Assembly (NCBI RefSeq): GCF_021531055.1
Contig: NZ_JADYTL010000001.1
Location: forward strand, 310,001 to 374,000
DNA: 64,000 nt
Direction: 5' to 3'
Origin: Collinsella tanakaei
Lineage (GTDB): Bacteria; Actinomycetota; Coriobacteriia; Coriobacteriales; Coriobacteriaceae
Shown here: positions 15,158 to 24,039 of the stretch, piece by piece
How positions within the stretch are numbered: position 1 is the first letter of the stretch
Layout of the letters: each line of letters opens with the position of its first letter
Translations under genes and position numbers: made by a program
Notes under the pieces: generated by a model
What the model was told of the DNA's origin: nothing
The model's input: the letters and a program-made list of their open reading frames with translations, nothing else
Database searches by the model: none

Positions 15158-16237
15158 ATGCTGAGGATCGGCCTTCTCACGAGCGGTGGCGACTGCCAGG
15201 CGCTCAACGCCACCATGCGCGGTATCGTCAAGACGCTCGAGAACAACTGCAAGGACGGCCTTGAGATCTACGGATTCGAGGATGGCTACCAGGGACTCAT
15301 CTACAGCCGCTTCCGTGTCATGACGCCGCACGACTTCAGCGGCATCCTCACGCGCGGCGGCACGATCTTGGGCACCAGCCGTACGCCCTTCAAGATGCTC
15401 GACACCCCCGAGGCCGACGGCGTCGAGAAGGTCCCCGCCATGGTGCAGACCTACCATAAGCTCCGACTCGACTGCCTGTTCATGCTGGGCGGCAACGGCT
15501 CGACCAAGACGGCGAACCGCCTGTCGCAGGAAGGCCTGAACGTCATCGCGCTGCCCAAGACCATCGACAACGACACCTGGGGCACCGAGCGGACCTTCGG
15601 TTTCTCGAGCGCGGTGGAGGTCGCCACCGAGTGCATCGACAACATCCACACCACCGCCAGCTCGCATGGCCGCGTCTTCGTCATCGAGATCATGGGTCAC
15701 AAGGTCGGCTGGATCCCGCTGTACGCAGGCGTCGCCGGCGGTGCGGACGTCATCTTGATCCCCGAGATCCCGTTCGACATGAAAAACGTCATCAACACCA
15801 TCGAGCGCCGCATGGAGCGCGGAAGCCGCTTCACCATCGTGGCGGTCGCCGAGGGCGCCATCTCCAAGGAGGACGCGAAGCTGTCCAAGAAGGAGTACAA
15901 GAAGAAGGTCGCCGAGCGCACCTCTCCCTCCATCGTCTACGACATCGCCAAGGAGATCGAGGCCAAGACCGGTCGCGAAACCCGCGTCGCCATCCCCGGT
16001 CACACGCAGCGCGGCGGCGAGCCCGATGCGCAGGATCGCGTGTTCGCCACGCAGTGCGGCGCCGAGGCGGCGCTCGGGTGCCTTGCCGGCGAGTATGGCT
16101 ACATGATCTCCCAGATCGGTGGCAGGATGACGCGCGTGCCGCTGTCCGAGGTCGCCGGCAAGCTCAAGTACGTCGACCCCGAATGCGACCTCATCCGTGA
16201 GGCCAAGGCGCTCGGCATCAGCTTCGGCGACGAATAG
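15158..16237 (+). CDS. pfkA: 6-phosphofructokinase, mixed ATP/PPi-type active site
   Basis: A 359-residue PFK that makes fructose 1,6-bisphosphate. The start at 15158 is set by the GGGGGG box; an in-frame upstream ATG at 15122 lacks one. Motifs are LTSGGDCQALNA (residues 7-18), GTSR (72-75), GGNGS (111-115), PKTIDND (133-139, catalytic Asp137) and MGHKVGW. Position 114 is Gly, as in ATP enzymes. Lys134 and MGH are typical of PPi or mixed-substrate enzymes, and Asn113 replaces the usual Asp. The phosphoryl donor cannot be assigned from sequence. Confidence 0.93.
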   Translation: MLRIGLLTSGGDCQALNATMRGIVKTLENNCKDGLEIYGFEDGYQGLIYSRFRVMTPHDFSGILTRGGTILGTSRTPFKMLDTPEADGVEKVPAMVQTYHKLRLDCLFMLGGNGSTKTANRLSQEGLNVIALPKTIDNDTWGTERTFGFSSAVEVATECIDNIHTTASSHGRVFVIEIMGHKVGWIPLYAGVAGGADVILIPEIPFDMKNVINTIERRMERGSRFTIVAVAEGAISKEDAKLSKKEYKKKVAERTSPSIVYDIAKEIEAKTGRETRVAIPGHTQRGGEPDAQDRVFATQCGAEAALGCLAGEYGYMISQIGGRMTRVPLSEVAGKLKYVDPECDLIREAKALGISFGDE

Positions 16238-16280
16238 GAGCACGCGGTTCGACAGACCCCTGCCGCATGCAACCCCATGA

Positions 16281-16313
16281 AGCGGCGGCCCTCCTGCAGG
16301 GCCGCCGCTTTTC
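16281..16313 (+). terminator. Rho-independent terminator of pfkA
   Basis: AGCGGCGGCCCT pairs perfectly with AGGGCCGCCGCT around a five-base loop, followed by a short T run, 43 bases after the pfkA stop. Confidence 0.85.
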
Positions 16314-16435
16314 CATGACGCCAAGCTGTTGACGCGCGTCTTCACCTATCGGTTGAACCGTCTAGCCTCCACGCGTCGACGCGTCATAATGAGCGTTTGG
16401 TTTTTTCACCCACCCTGTATTGCAAAAGGAGCACC

Positions 16436-16909
16436 ATGGCGCAGGACAAGAAAAGCATCATCCAGGAATTCATCGAGTTCATCAGCCGCGGTAACGTCGT
16501 CGACCTCGCCGTCGGTGTCATCATCGGCGGCGCGTTCACCTCGGTGGTGAACTCGCTCGTCTCGACCATCATCCAGCCCCTCATCTCCGCGATCGGCGGC
16601 AGCCCCGAGGTCAAGGGCCTCTCGCTGGTCCTCAACGGCCAGACCGTCGACTTCGGCGCCTTCATCTCCGCGGTCATCAGCTTCCTGATCACCGCCGTCG
16701 CCGTGTTCGCCATCATCAAGGGTATGAACACCTTCAACGACCTCAAGGAGATGGCCATCAAGAAGGCCGGTCTCGCCAAGCAGGCCGAGGAGGAGGCCGC
16801 ACCTGCGCCGCGCACCTGCCCCTTCTGCAAGCAGGAGATCGCCGACGACGCCACCCGTTGCCCGCACTGCACCTCCAAGCTCGAGGGCTACGAGAACGCC
16901 GCCGAGTAA
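16436..16909 (+). CDS. mscL: Large-conductance mechanosensitive channel with C-terminal zinc ribbon
   Basis: A 157-residue MscL. The N-terminal helix and TM1 read EFIEFISRGNVVDLAVGVII GGAFTSVV, the conserved pore-lining pattern, and TM2 is AFISAVISFLITAVAVFAII (about 75-95). The tail ends in CPFC...CPHC (residues about 133-147), a zinc-ribbon extension seen in several Gram-positive MscL proteins. The channel opens under membrane tension to release solutes. ATG 16436 has AAAAGGAG; an in-frame ATG at 16397 is not preceded by a binding site. Single-gene unit with its own terminator. Confidence 0.95.
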   Translation: MAQDKKSIIQEFIEFISRGNVVDLAVGVIIGGAFTSVVNSLVSTIIQPLISAIGGSPEVKGLSLVLNGQTVDFGAFISAVISFLITAVAVFAIIKGMNTFNDLKEMAIKKAGLAKQAEEEAAPAPRTCPFCKQEIADDATRCPHCTSKLEGYENAAE

Positions 16910-16933
16910 CCTCCGCGACGCATCGCAACGGCA

Positions 16934-16969
16934 ACGCCCCGTGGTTCCGATGGACCACGGGGCGTTTTT
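16934..16969 (+). terminator. Rho-independent terminator of mscL
   Basis: ACGCCCCGTGGT pairs with ACCACGGGGCGT around an eight-base loop and is followed by TTTTT. Confidence 0.9.
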
Positions 16970-17066
16970 CTTGCCGTAGAACGGGACGTCGGGATCAGGC
17001 GCGCCTACCGCTTGCCGACGCCATATGACGGGGCGGCACCCGGCACCACCCCGCCGCATGGTCGCA

Positions 17067-18071
17067 TCAGCGGTTCTCGATGCTCCCGATGTTCTTGAGC
17101 TCGATCGAGATCAGACCGTTGGGCTCGTTGACGAACTGCACGTACTCGGTGTTGCGCAGCATCTCGGCGGGGAAGGTGATCTCGATGCCCGTGTCCGTGC
17201 GGATCTTATGGTTGCGCACCGCCGCGCGCTCCACTTGGACGCGTTCGACCGGCACGTGCTCGGGCAGCCGCTCCTCGCGCATCTGCGTCTCGAATCGCTC
17301 GCGCATCGCCGGCTCGTCCTCGAAGATCTCGTCGGCAAGGTCCCACGGGGCGATCTCCTCGTCCTCCTCCACGCGCTCGCACACGACCTCCTTGGCGCGC
17401 GCGAGGGCGACGGCGGTATTGGCGCCATGCTCCTCGGCGACCTCGGCCACGATGCGCGTCACGGTCTCGATGACCTCCTTGCCCGACACGCCCGTGGAGC
17501 ACTGCAGCAGCCCATCGGGGATGATCATCGTGTCCTCGCCGGCGATCTTGCGCTTCTTGTCCTGGTAGAAGATCTCCATCGAGCTGGCGCGCACGAGCGC
17601 GTAGCTCGACACCTTCTGCGACGGGCTCGGCAGGATGGCGTAATGGCGCGCGATGTCGTTGCGCACCTCGCCGCCCTCGCGCGCCACCTCGTGCATGAAC
17701 GCCATACGGCTGCCCATGAGCAGGATCGCGAACCACCGCACGTCGTCATCGTCGTCGAAGTCCGCCACCAGGATGTCGGTCGACTCCGCCTTGTCGGCTT
17801 TCGCGAGCTCGCCGGCGAAGAACTCGGCGATCTGCTGCGATAGGTCGATGAAGTCGCGGTCGCCGAACAGGAACGCCTTGAGCTCGGCGGCAAAGGCGCT
17901 GCTCTCGGCAAACGACCCGCGCTTGTTGTCCGCGCTCGTGCGGGCACGGCGCAGATGCGACGTCACGAACGAGCGGACGGCGCGCGTGTCGAGATCGAGC
18001 TCGCGGGCGCTCATGACGTTCACCGCGGAATCGAAATCCAGAATATGCAGGATGGCATGGTTGATCTTCAT
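17067..18071 (-). CDS. Nucleoid-associated protein (NdpA/NA37 family)
   Basis: A 334-residue protein of the 37-kDa nucleoid-associated family (YejK/NdpA). It shows the family N-terminus (MKINHAILHILDFDS), DGLLQCSTGVSGKEVIETVT in the middle and ITFPAEMLRNTEYVQFVNEP near the C-terminus. Such proteins bind DNA and are thought to organise the nucleoid. The ATG at 18071 follows AAGGAG at eight bases. It is not obviously co-transcribed with the DUF2974 gene, whose stop is 76 bases upstream, though read-through is possible. Confidence 0.87.
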   Translation of the reverse strand: MKINHAILHILDFDSAVNVMSARELDLDTRAVRSFVTSHLRRARTSADNKRGSFAESSAFAAELKAFLFGDRDFIDLSQQIAEFFAGELAKADKAESTDILVADFDDDDDVRWFAILLMGSRMAFMHEVAREGGEVRNDIARHYAILPSPSQKVSSYALVRASSMEIFYQDKKRKIAGEDTMIIPDGLLQCSTGVSGKEVIETVTRIVAEVAEEHGANTAVALARAKEVVCERVEEDEEIAPWDLADEIFEDEPAMRERFETQMREERLPEHVPVERVQVERAAVRNHKIRTDTGIEITFPAEMLRNTEYVQFVNEPNGLISIELKNIGSIENR

Positions 18072-18146
18072 GCAGGGGTCTCCTTCGCGTCGATCGGGCG
18101 TGCAAAGTATACCAAGCCGACGCGACACGGGAACCGGCACGGCGCA

Positions 18147-19595
18147 TCACGCCGTAGCGTCGTCCTCCTCCTCATGCGACGGCAGCAGCGACTCGACGAG
18201 CGACGAGGAGGCATCGAGGACACGGTCGATCGTCGCCACCCGGACGAGCGCCTTGAGCACGTCCATGACGAACGCGCGCTGCTCGGGCGCGAGCGATTCC
18301 GCGGCATCGCGCATGGCTGGCAGGCTCGTGCGCCAGGAATCGCGGATGTCGGCGAAACGCTGCGCGCCGGTCACGCCGAGCACGTCGAACAGGGTCGCGA
18401 TGAAGGCACCGCGTTCCTCGGGTGTGAAGCGGTCCATCCAATCGGCAACCGTCGCCCCGAAATACCGCGAGCTCGCCGACAGGCCGTCGGCGCGCCGGAA
18501 CTCGCAGCCGTCGGCCTCCCACAGGAAGGGATTGTGCTGCAGCACCGAGATGCCGCCGCTCTCGACGACCGTAAAATCGCGCTCGGTATCCATGATGAGG
18601 CCGATGATCGAGGACTTGGGGACGGTCTTGTCCACGCGGTCGCGGATCCGCGTATACCCGTCGCCCTCCACCAGCGCCCGGTCGAACCCCGGCCCATCGT
18701 GCGAGAACACGCGCACGATGCGGTCTTGGACGGACGCGGGCACCGTCGCGGCGGCATATACGGCCAAGTTGCCGCCTTTGGAGTGACCGCCGAGGTAGAG
18801 CGGCCCATCCACACGGGACGCCACACGCTCCACGTACGCGCGCGCCTCGCGCTGCGAGGGCACCGGGCAACGCGAGGCCATGTCGAAGTCCTCGCGCCAG
18901 CCGACGAGCGTCGAATCGGTCCCTCGAAACGCGATGTAGGCGCCCCCGCCGGGCAGCGTGAACGTCATCGCGGCGAACTGCTCGGCCGATGCCTTATCGG
19001 TCTTGAAGGCAAAACAGGTCAGGCGCGCATCGCGGAAGCGCGGGCTCGCGCACACGGCGAACAGGAGCTCGCGGCTTCCCTCGGGGTCCCAGCTGGTGCC
19101 GAACATGGACTCGAAATCCTCCGCGCGCAGCAGCTCGTGCAAGGCGATGCCCTCGCGCGTGCGCGCATGACGAAGCGGGGCGGAAAGCCGATAGTACGCC
19201 AACCAGGAGAACACGAGGCTGTCGAGTTCGCACAGCGGGCGCTTGGTAAAGGGATCGAGCGCCGTCTGGGCGTACGTCAGAAAGGAACCGGGCTTTGCCG
19301 TCGACGACGGCGACGCATCGTCGTCCCCGTGCTGAGGCTCGGTATCGTGAGCTTCGGATTCCTTAGACGACGCCGTACCGAACGGAAGCTTGGCCACGAT
19401 CGTGGCGAGCACGCCGGTACGGGAATCGTCCGCGGGCGCGTCGGGCTGCGACGCACCCGCGGACTCCGCACGTTGCGATGAGCCTACCGGGTCAGAAGAG
19501 CGCTCGGAAGGACCCGATGCAGCCGTCGCGTGCACCGCAGCATCCGCAACCTCTTCCGACGGGCGCGTATCCCGCTCATCACCCTGCACCGCCAT
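18147..19595 (-). CDS. DUF2974 (Mbeg1-like) alpha/beta-hydrolase
   Basis: About 482 residues. The N-terminal 110 are Ser/Ala/Asp-rich and probably disordered. The rest matches the Mbeg1-like lipase fold. FTKRPLCELDSLVFSWLAYY opens the domain, AYIAFRGTDST holds the oxyanion region, and YLGGHSKGGNLAVYA carries the nucleophile elbow GHSKG (Ser). A later HDGPGF is the usual family motif. The substrate is unknown; a lipid or ester is likely. No signal peptide is seen. The start is unclear: a TTG at 19622 with GGAA upstream is the alternative. It lies 36-63 bases after the alpha-glucosidase stop and may share its transcript. Confidence 0.82.
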   Translation of the reverse strand: MAVQGDERDTRPSEEVADAAVHATAASGPSERSSDPVGSSQRAESAGASQPDAPADDSRTGVLATIVAKLPFGTASSKESEAHDTEPQHGDDDASPSSTAKPGSFLTYAQTALDPFTKRPLCELDSLVFSWLAYYRLSAPLRHARTREGIALHELLRAEDFESMFGTSWDPEGSRELLFAVCASPRFRDARLTCFAFKTDKASAEQFAAMTFTLPGGGAYIAFRGTDSTLVGWREDFDMASRCPVPSQREARAYVERVASRVDGPLYLGGHSKGGNLAVYAAATVPASVQDRIVRVFSHDGPGFDRALVEGDGYTRIRDRVDKTVPKSSIIGLIMDTERDFTVVESGGISVLQHNPFLWEADGCEFRRADGLSASSRYFGATVADWMDRFTPEERGAFIATLFDVLGVTGAQRFADIRDSWRTSLPAMRDAAESLAPEQRAFVMDVLKALVRVATIDRVLDASSSLVESLLPSHEEEDDATA

Positions 19596-19658
19596 CGCCG
19601 TCCCATCCGTATTCGATCCCAACGCGTTCCATGATAGCGCGCATGTGCATGCGAGAGG

Positions 19659-21422
19659 TCAGACAAGGAACCACGCAGCGCAATCCTGTGGGATGCGACC
19701 GAAGGACAGGTCGTCCGATGCCATGAGCAGCTCTCCCTCGGGGGCCGGCACCGCCTGGGCGCCGAAGTTCACGATGCAGGTGAACGTCTTGCCGCACGCG
19801 ACGGGGCGGCGATAGGCGATGACCTGATCGGGCGTCGGGCCGAGCTCTCCTGCGGGAACCCACGAAAGCGACGTGTCACCTGTCACCGTGAGCAGTCGCG
19901 CACGAAGATCGAGAACACGACGGTAGAACGACAGCATCGACGTGGGATCGTCCGTCTCGACGTCCACGGCGTGGTCGGCGAACCAGCGCGGTTGCGGCAG
20001 ATGCGGCGCTGCGGAGGCGTCGGCGCGGGACATGCCGGCCTGCGGCGCCGAGAAACCGAACGAACCGGTCATCCCCTCACCGAACGCCTCGTTCCATGCG
20101 GCGGGCTTCGGCATGTCGGATGCAGCCCACGGCAGCGGGACGCGACAGCCGTCGCGGCCCTTGATCGCATCCCCATGGGCGGTGCGGCGCGCCTGCGGGT
20201 CCTCCAGACGGTCCCACGGGATATCGGCGACCTCGAACAGGCCGAGCTCCTCACCCTGATAGATGTAGACCGACCCGGGCAACCCCATCTCCATGAGCAA
20301 GGCGGCACGGGCGCGGCGCGTGCCCAGCGTGCGATCCTCTACATAGGTCGCACCGTCGCGCAGCAGCCAATCGGTCACGAACTGGTGGTGCACGGTCGCC
20401 TTGACCTGCGGCAAGCCGTAGCGCGTCGCATGGCGCGGCACGTCGTGGTTCGACAGCACCCAGGTGCTTGTCGAGCCGGACAGCTCGGCGCAGGACAGGC
20501 CCTCTTCGATCGCGCGGCGGAAGTCCGCCGCGAACCAGTCGGCCTTTGCGAACTCGAAGTTGAACACCTGACCCAGCTCGTCGGGCGACGCGTAGAAGCG
20601 TTGATGCTCGGGGGCGACCCACGCCTCGGCGACTGCGAACCGCGGCGGTTCGTACTCGTTGAAGACCCGGCGCCATTCGCGGTAGATGTCGTGCACCTCC
20701 GGGCGGTCCCAAAGCGGGTTGGATACGTTACCCTCGCCCTGACGCGGATCTTGGTCGAGCTCATCGAGCGGCCGGCTCTCCAGATCCTTGGCGAGCGCAT
20801 GCGCGACATCGATGCGGAATCCATCCACCCCGCGATCGGACCAGAAGCGCAGGGTCGTCTTGAACTCCTCGTGCACATCGGGGTGCTTCCAGTTGAGATC
20901 GGGCTGCTCTTTGGCAAACAGATGCAGGTACCACTCCCCATCCTCGACGCGCTCCCAGGCCGAACCGCCGAAGCAGGACTTCCAGCCGTTGGGAGGCAGC
21001 TCGCCATGTTCGCCGCGGCCGGGACGGAAGATATAGCGATCGCGCTCGGGGGAACCGGGTCCAGCCGCGAGCGCCGCCTGGAAGAACCGATGACGATTCG
21101 AGGTATGGTTGGGGACGATATCGACGATGACCTTGATGCCGCGTGCGTGCGCCGCGGCGACCATATCATCGAAATCCACGAGGGTGCCCAAGCGCGGATC
21201 GACGTCGCGATAGTCGATCACGTCGTAGCCGCCATCGGCAAGCTCGGACGGATAGAACGGGGAGAGCCAGATGGCGTCGATACCGAGACGCTCGAGGTAA
21301 TCCATCTCCGTCGTGACGCCGCGGATATCCCCCAGACCATCCCCGTCGGCATCGCGGAAGCTACGCGGATACACCTGGTACACGACCGCCTGCTTCCACC
21401 AGTCACGCGCCTGATCGACCAT
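19659..21422 (-). CDS. Alpha-glucosidase, glycoside hydrolase family 13 (oligo-1,6-glucosidase type)
   Basis: A 587-residue cytoplasmic GH13 enzyme. It begins WWKQAVVYQVYPRSFRDADG. The conserved regions are present in order: DIVPNHTS, GVDGFRIDVAH (nucleophile Asp), AVAEAWV (acid/base Glu) and LSNHDVPRH (third Asp). The NHTS-type and QGEELG motifs place it with alpha-glucosidases and oligo-1,6-glucosidases that cut glucose from malto- or isomalto-oligosaccharides, rather than alpha-amylases. No signal peptide is seen. The ATG at 21422 follows AGGAGG. No regulator or transporter is adjacent. Confidence 0.92.
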   Translation of the reverse strand: MVDQARDWWKQAVVYQVYPRSFRDADGDGLGDIRGVTTEMDYLERLGIDAIWLSPFYPSELADGGYDVIDYRDVDPRLGTLVDFDDMVAAAHARGIKVIVDIVPNHTSNRHRFFQAALAAGPGSPERDRYIFRPGRGEHGELPPNGWKSCFGGSAWERVEDGEWYLHLFAKEQPDLNWKHPDVHEEFKTTLRFWSDRGVDGFRIDVAHALAKDLESRPLDELDQDPRQGEGNVSNPLWDRPEVHDIYREWRRVFNEYEPPRFAVAEAWVAPEHQRFYASPDELGQVFNFEFAKADWFAADFRRAIEEGLSCAELSGSTSTWVLSNHDVPRHATRYGLPQVKATVHHQFVTDWLLRDGATYVEDRTLGTRRARAALLMEMGLPGSVYIYQGEELGLFEVADIPWDRLEDPQARRTAHGDAIKGRDGCRVPLPWAASDMPKPAAWNEAFGEGMTGSFGFSAPQAGMSRADASAAPHLPQPRWFADHAVDVETDDPTSMLSFYRRVLDLRARLLTVTGDTSLSWVPAGELGPTPDQVIAYRRPVACGKTFTCIVNFGAQAVPAPEGELLMASDDLSFGRIPQDCAAWFLV

Positions 21423-21615
21423 GATGACCTCCTGTTCCACGCGTTCGCTACGAGGTCATTCTATCGCGTGCATCTTGTACGAACAAGGAACGCATCATGG
21501 CGAAATGCAGCCTGTTTGCCGGCGCGATATGGCATGACGCGAGGCACGCTGCGGCCATGGGGCCGCCGCGCACCACAGAGGACCATGCGACGGGCGGTTA
21601 GGGGACGGCGCGGAT

Positions 21616-22563
21616 CTAGCGAAGCCCCGCCCGGTCGATCACATCCGACAGCGCGGCCGCCGAACGGTGCAGTTCGCCGAACTCATCGTCGTCCAGCGAG
21701 ATCGGCACGCGGCACTCGATGCCGTCGCGACCGACGATCGTGGGCATCGAGATGCAGATGTCGGACAGGCCGTACTCCCCCACCATCAGGCTGGAGACCG
21801 GCAGCACGCACTTCTCGTCGCGCATGATCGCCGTGCACAGCCGCGTGACCGACATCGCGATGCCGTAGTAGGTCGCGTGCTTGCGCTTGATGATCTCGTA
21901 GGCGGCGTTGCGGACCTCGTCGGCGATGCGGCGCTCGGCCTGCTCGTGGTCGAAGTGACCGCGCATCTCGCAGAAGTCCTTGAGCGGAACGCCCGCGACA
22001 TCGGCGCTCGACCAGACCGCGAGCTCCGAATCGCCGTGCTCGCCGATGATATAGGCCTCCACGTCGCGCGGATCGACACCCAGATGCGCGCCGAGCGCTT
22101 CCTGCAGGCGAGCGGTGTCGAGCACCGTGCCCGATCCGATCACCCGGCTTTCGGGCAGGCCGGACATCTTCATGGCCGCGTACGTGAGCACATCGACGGG
22201 ATTGGACACGATGAGCAGGATGCCCTCGAAGCCCACCTCGCGGATGTTCGGGATGATGCTGCGGTAGATCGCGACGTTCTTGTTCACCAGGTCGAGGCGC
22301 GTCTCGCCGGGCTTCTGCGCGGCGCCCGCCGTCACGACGATCATCGCCGCATCGGCGGCATCGCGATAGTCGCCGGCGTAGATCCGCATGGGGGCGGCGA
22401 ACGGCGAGCCGTGGCTGATGTCGAGCGCCTCCCCTTCGGCGCGAGCGCGATCGACGTCGATGAGGACCATCTCCGAGAACAGCCCGCTCTGCATGAGCGC
22501 GAACGCCGAGGACGACCCGACGAACCCGCATCCGACGACGGCGACCTTCCTGTTATCGACCAT
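21616..22563 (-). CDS. ldh: L-lactate dehydrogenase
   Basis: A 315-residue enzyme reducing pyruvate to L-lactate with NADH. The NAD site is VAVVGCGFVGSSSAFALM (residues 7-24), the substrate loop is TAGAAQKPGETRLDL, and the catalytic histidine lies in IIGEHGDSELAVWSS (about 175-189). Gln in AQKPGETR favours LDH over malate dehydrogenase, which has Arg there. ATG 22563 has AAGGGG eight bases upstream. It is monocistronic, and a possible operator palindrome lies 100 bases upstream. Confidence 0.93.
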   Translation of the reverse strand: MVDNRKVAVVGCGFVGSSSAFALMQSGLFSEMVLIDVDRARAEGEALDISHGSPFAAPMRIYAGDYRDAADAAMIVVTAGAAQKPGETRLDLVNKNVAIYRSIIPNIREVGFEGILLIVSNPVDVLTYAAMKMSGLPESRVIGSGTVLDTARLQEALGAHLGVDPRDVEAYIIGEHGDSELAVWSSADVAGVPLKDFCEMRGHFDHEQAERRIADEVRNAAYEIIKRKHATYYGIAMSVTRLCTAIMRDEKCVLPVSSLMVGEYGLSDICISMPTIVGRDGIECRVPISLDDDEFGELHRSAAALSDVIDRAGLR

Positions 22564-22665
22564 GATGTGCACCCCTTATCCAGGTTGATCGGTCTGTGTA
22601 CCACGGTGTTGAATATATCCCGTTTCGCCGACACCAGACGGGCGGGGCTTTATTCCTACTGCACT

Positions 22666-22678
22666 TGTAACAATTACA
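22666..22678. promoter_or_regulatory. Possible operator palindrome upstream of ldh
   Basis: TGTAA-CAA-TTACA is a perfect 5+5 inverted repeat in the ldh upstream region. It does not match the usual Rex consensus well. The assignment as an operator is a guess from position and symmetry. Confidence 0.25.
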
Positions 22679-22708
22679 CGGGACGCACACATCGCCCGTC
22701 GCAATATA

Positions 22709-22795
22709 GGTCAGTTGGGGACGTGTTCGGTCCAACCCATTTGAGGCGCCGGTAAGCGCAAAAAGGGCTGGACGGGATACGTCCCCAACTGACCC
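22709..22795. repeat. Inverted-repeat element with GGGGACGT core (87 bp)
   Basis: The left arm GGTCAGTTGGGGACGTGTTC (continuing GGTCCAACCC) at 22709-22739 mirrors the right arm ending in ACGTCCCCAACTGACCC at 22765-22795, with a spacer of about 25 bases. Partial copies occur at 9621-9690, 9778-9824 and 47158-47191. It lies between divergent-side ends of ldh and the aminotransferase and has no gene. Confidence 0.7.
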
Positions 22796-22806
22796 ATGTC
22801 GGATGT

Positions 22807-23967
22807 TTAGATGCCGGCGGCCTCGATGGCGTCGACCGCGGCTTTCAGGCCCTCGGGCGGCAGCACGAGCGCCATGCGCACATAGCCCTCACCGTGCGGA
22901 CCGAAGCTCGCACCCGGGGTGACGATCACGCCGGCGCGCTCCATGAGCTCCTCGCAAAACGCCATGGAATCGGTACGCCCGCCGGGCAGCTTGGCCCACA
23001 CGAACATCGTGCCGTGGGCGTTGGGCCGCTCCCATCCGATGCGCTCCAAGCCGTCGCAGAGTGCGTCACGGCGCTGCTGGTACTTGAGCCGCTGCGCCTC
23101 GACCTCGTCGAGCGGGCCGGTAAGCGCGGCGATCGCGGCGCGCTGGATCGGGAAGAACATACCGAAGTCGATCTGACCGCGCAGCTTGGCGAACGCCGCC
23201 ACGACATCCGCGCGGCCGACGATGAAGCCGATGCGCGCGCCGGTCACGTTGAAGGACTTGGACAGCGAGAAGAACTCGACGCCCACCTCGAGCGCACCCG
23301 GATAGCTCAGGAAGCTGCCGCCGTGTGGACCGTCGTACACGATGTCGGAGTAGGCGTTATCGTGCACGATCAGCAGGTCGTGCTCGCGCGCGAAGGCGAT
23401 GATCTCCTCGTAGAGCTCGGGCGTGCCCACGCTGCCCACGGGATTGGCGGGCAGGGACACGATCATGTACTTGGCGCGATCGGCCACCTCGGGATCGATA
23501 CCGGCAACATACGGCAAAAAGTCGTGCTCGGCGTTGAGCGGATAGTACGCGAGCTCGCCGCCGGCGATCTTCACGCCCGCCTCGAACACCGGGTAGCACG
23601 GATCGGGCACGAGCACCGTGTCGCCGGGATCGAGCAGCGCGAGCCCCAGATGACCCACGCCCTCCTGCGTGCCGTTGCAGCTGGCGACCATGTCGGGCGT
23701 GATGCCCTCGACACCGAAACGGCGCGCGTAGTAGTCGCACACCGCCTGCTTGAGCTCGGGTAGGTCACCCAGGCTGTACTTCCATTCGGCCGGCTCGGAT
23801 GCCGCGGAGCGAAGCGCCTCGACCACATGGTCGTACGGGGCGAAATCCGGCGTGCCGACCGACAGGTTGTAGATCGTGCGGCCTTCCACCTCGAGCTTGA
23901 GACGACGCTGGTTGAGCGAGGCGAACACCTCGTCGCCGAACTGGTCGAGCCGCTTTGAGAACTGCAT
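22807..23967 (-). CDS. Pyridoxal-phosphate aminotransferase class I/II (DapL-like)
   Basis: A 386-residue fold-type I aminotransferase. The PLP lysine lies in FSLSKSFNVTGARIGF (about residue 235), with ASCNGTQEGVGHL binding the cofactor phosphate, DPCYPVF, SLPANPVG (the conserved Asn) and HDNAYSDIVYDG. The pattern resembles LL-diaminopimelate aminotransferase and related alanine/aspartate aminotransferases; the exact substrate is uncertain. ATG 23967 follows GAGGAG at seven bases. It lies 72 bases after nadE in the same direction and is probably co-transcribed. Confidence 0.88.
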   Translation of the reverse strand: MQFSKRLDQFGDEVFASLNQRRLKLEVEGRTIYNLSVGTPDFAPYDHVVEALRSAASEPAEWKYSLGDLPELKQAVCDYYARRFGVEGITPDMVASCNGTQEGVGHLGLALLDPGDTVLVPDPCYPVFEAGVKIAGGELAYYPLNAEHDFLPYVAGIDPEVADRAKYMIVSLPANPVGSVGTPELYEEIIAFAREHDLLIVHDNAYSDIVYDGPHGGSFLSYPGALEVGVEFFSLSKSFNVTGARIGFIVGRADVVAAFAKLRGQIDFGMFFPIQRAAIAALTGPLDEVEAQRLKYQQRRDALCDGLERIGWERPNAHGTMFVWAKLPGGRTDSMAFCEELMERAGVIVTPGASFGPHGEGYVRMALVLPPEGLKAAVDAIEAAGI

Positions 23968-24039
23968 GGGTATAGCTCCTCTACGTAGAAAGTTTCAACG
24001 GGATGGTCGGACGGGACGCCGTGCGCCGGACACGCCCTA

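Noticed and set aside
14924-16345. Long minus-strand open frame (473 codons) opposite pfkA
   Set aside because: It is the antisense shadow of pfkA in GC-rich DNA, with no domain similarity and a histidine/arginine/aspartate-rich composition.
19971-21827. 618-codon plus-strand frame opposite the alpha-glucosidase
   Set aside because: Antisense to a well-supported GH13 gene; composition is arginine/alanine-rich and no motif is recognisable.
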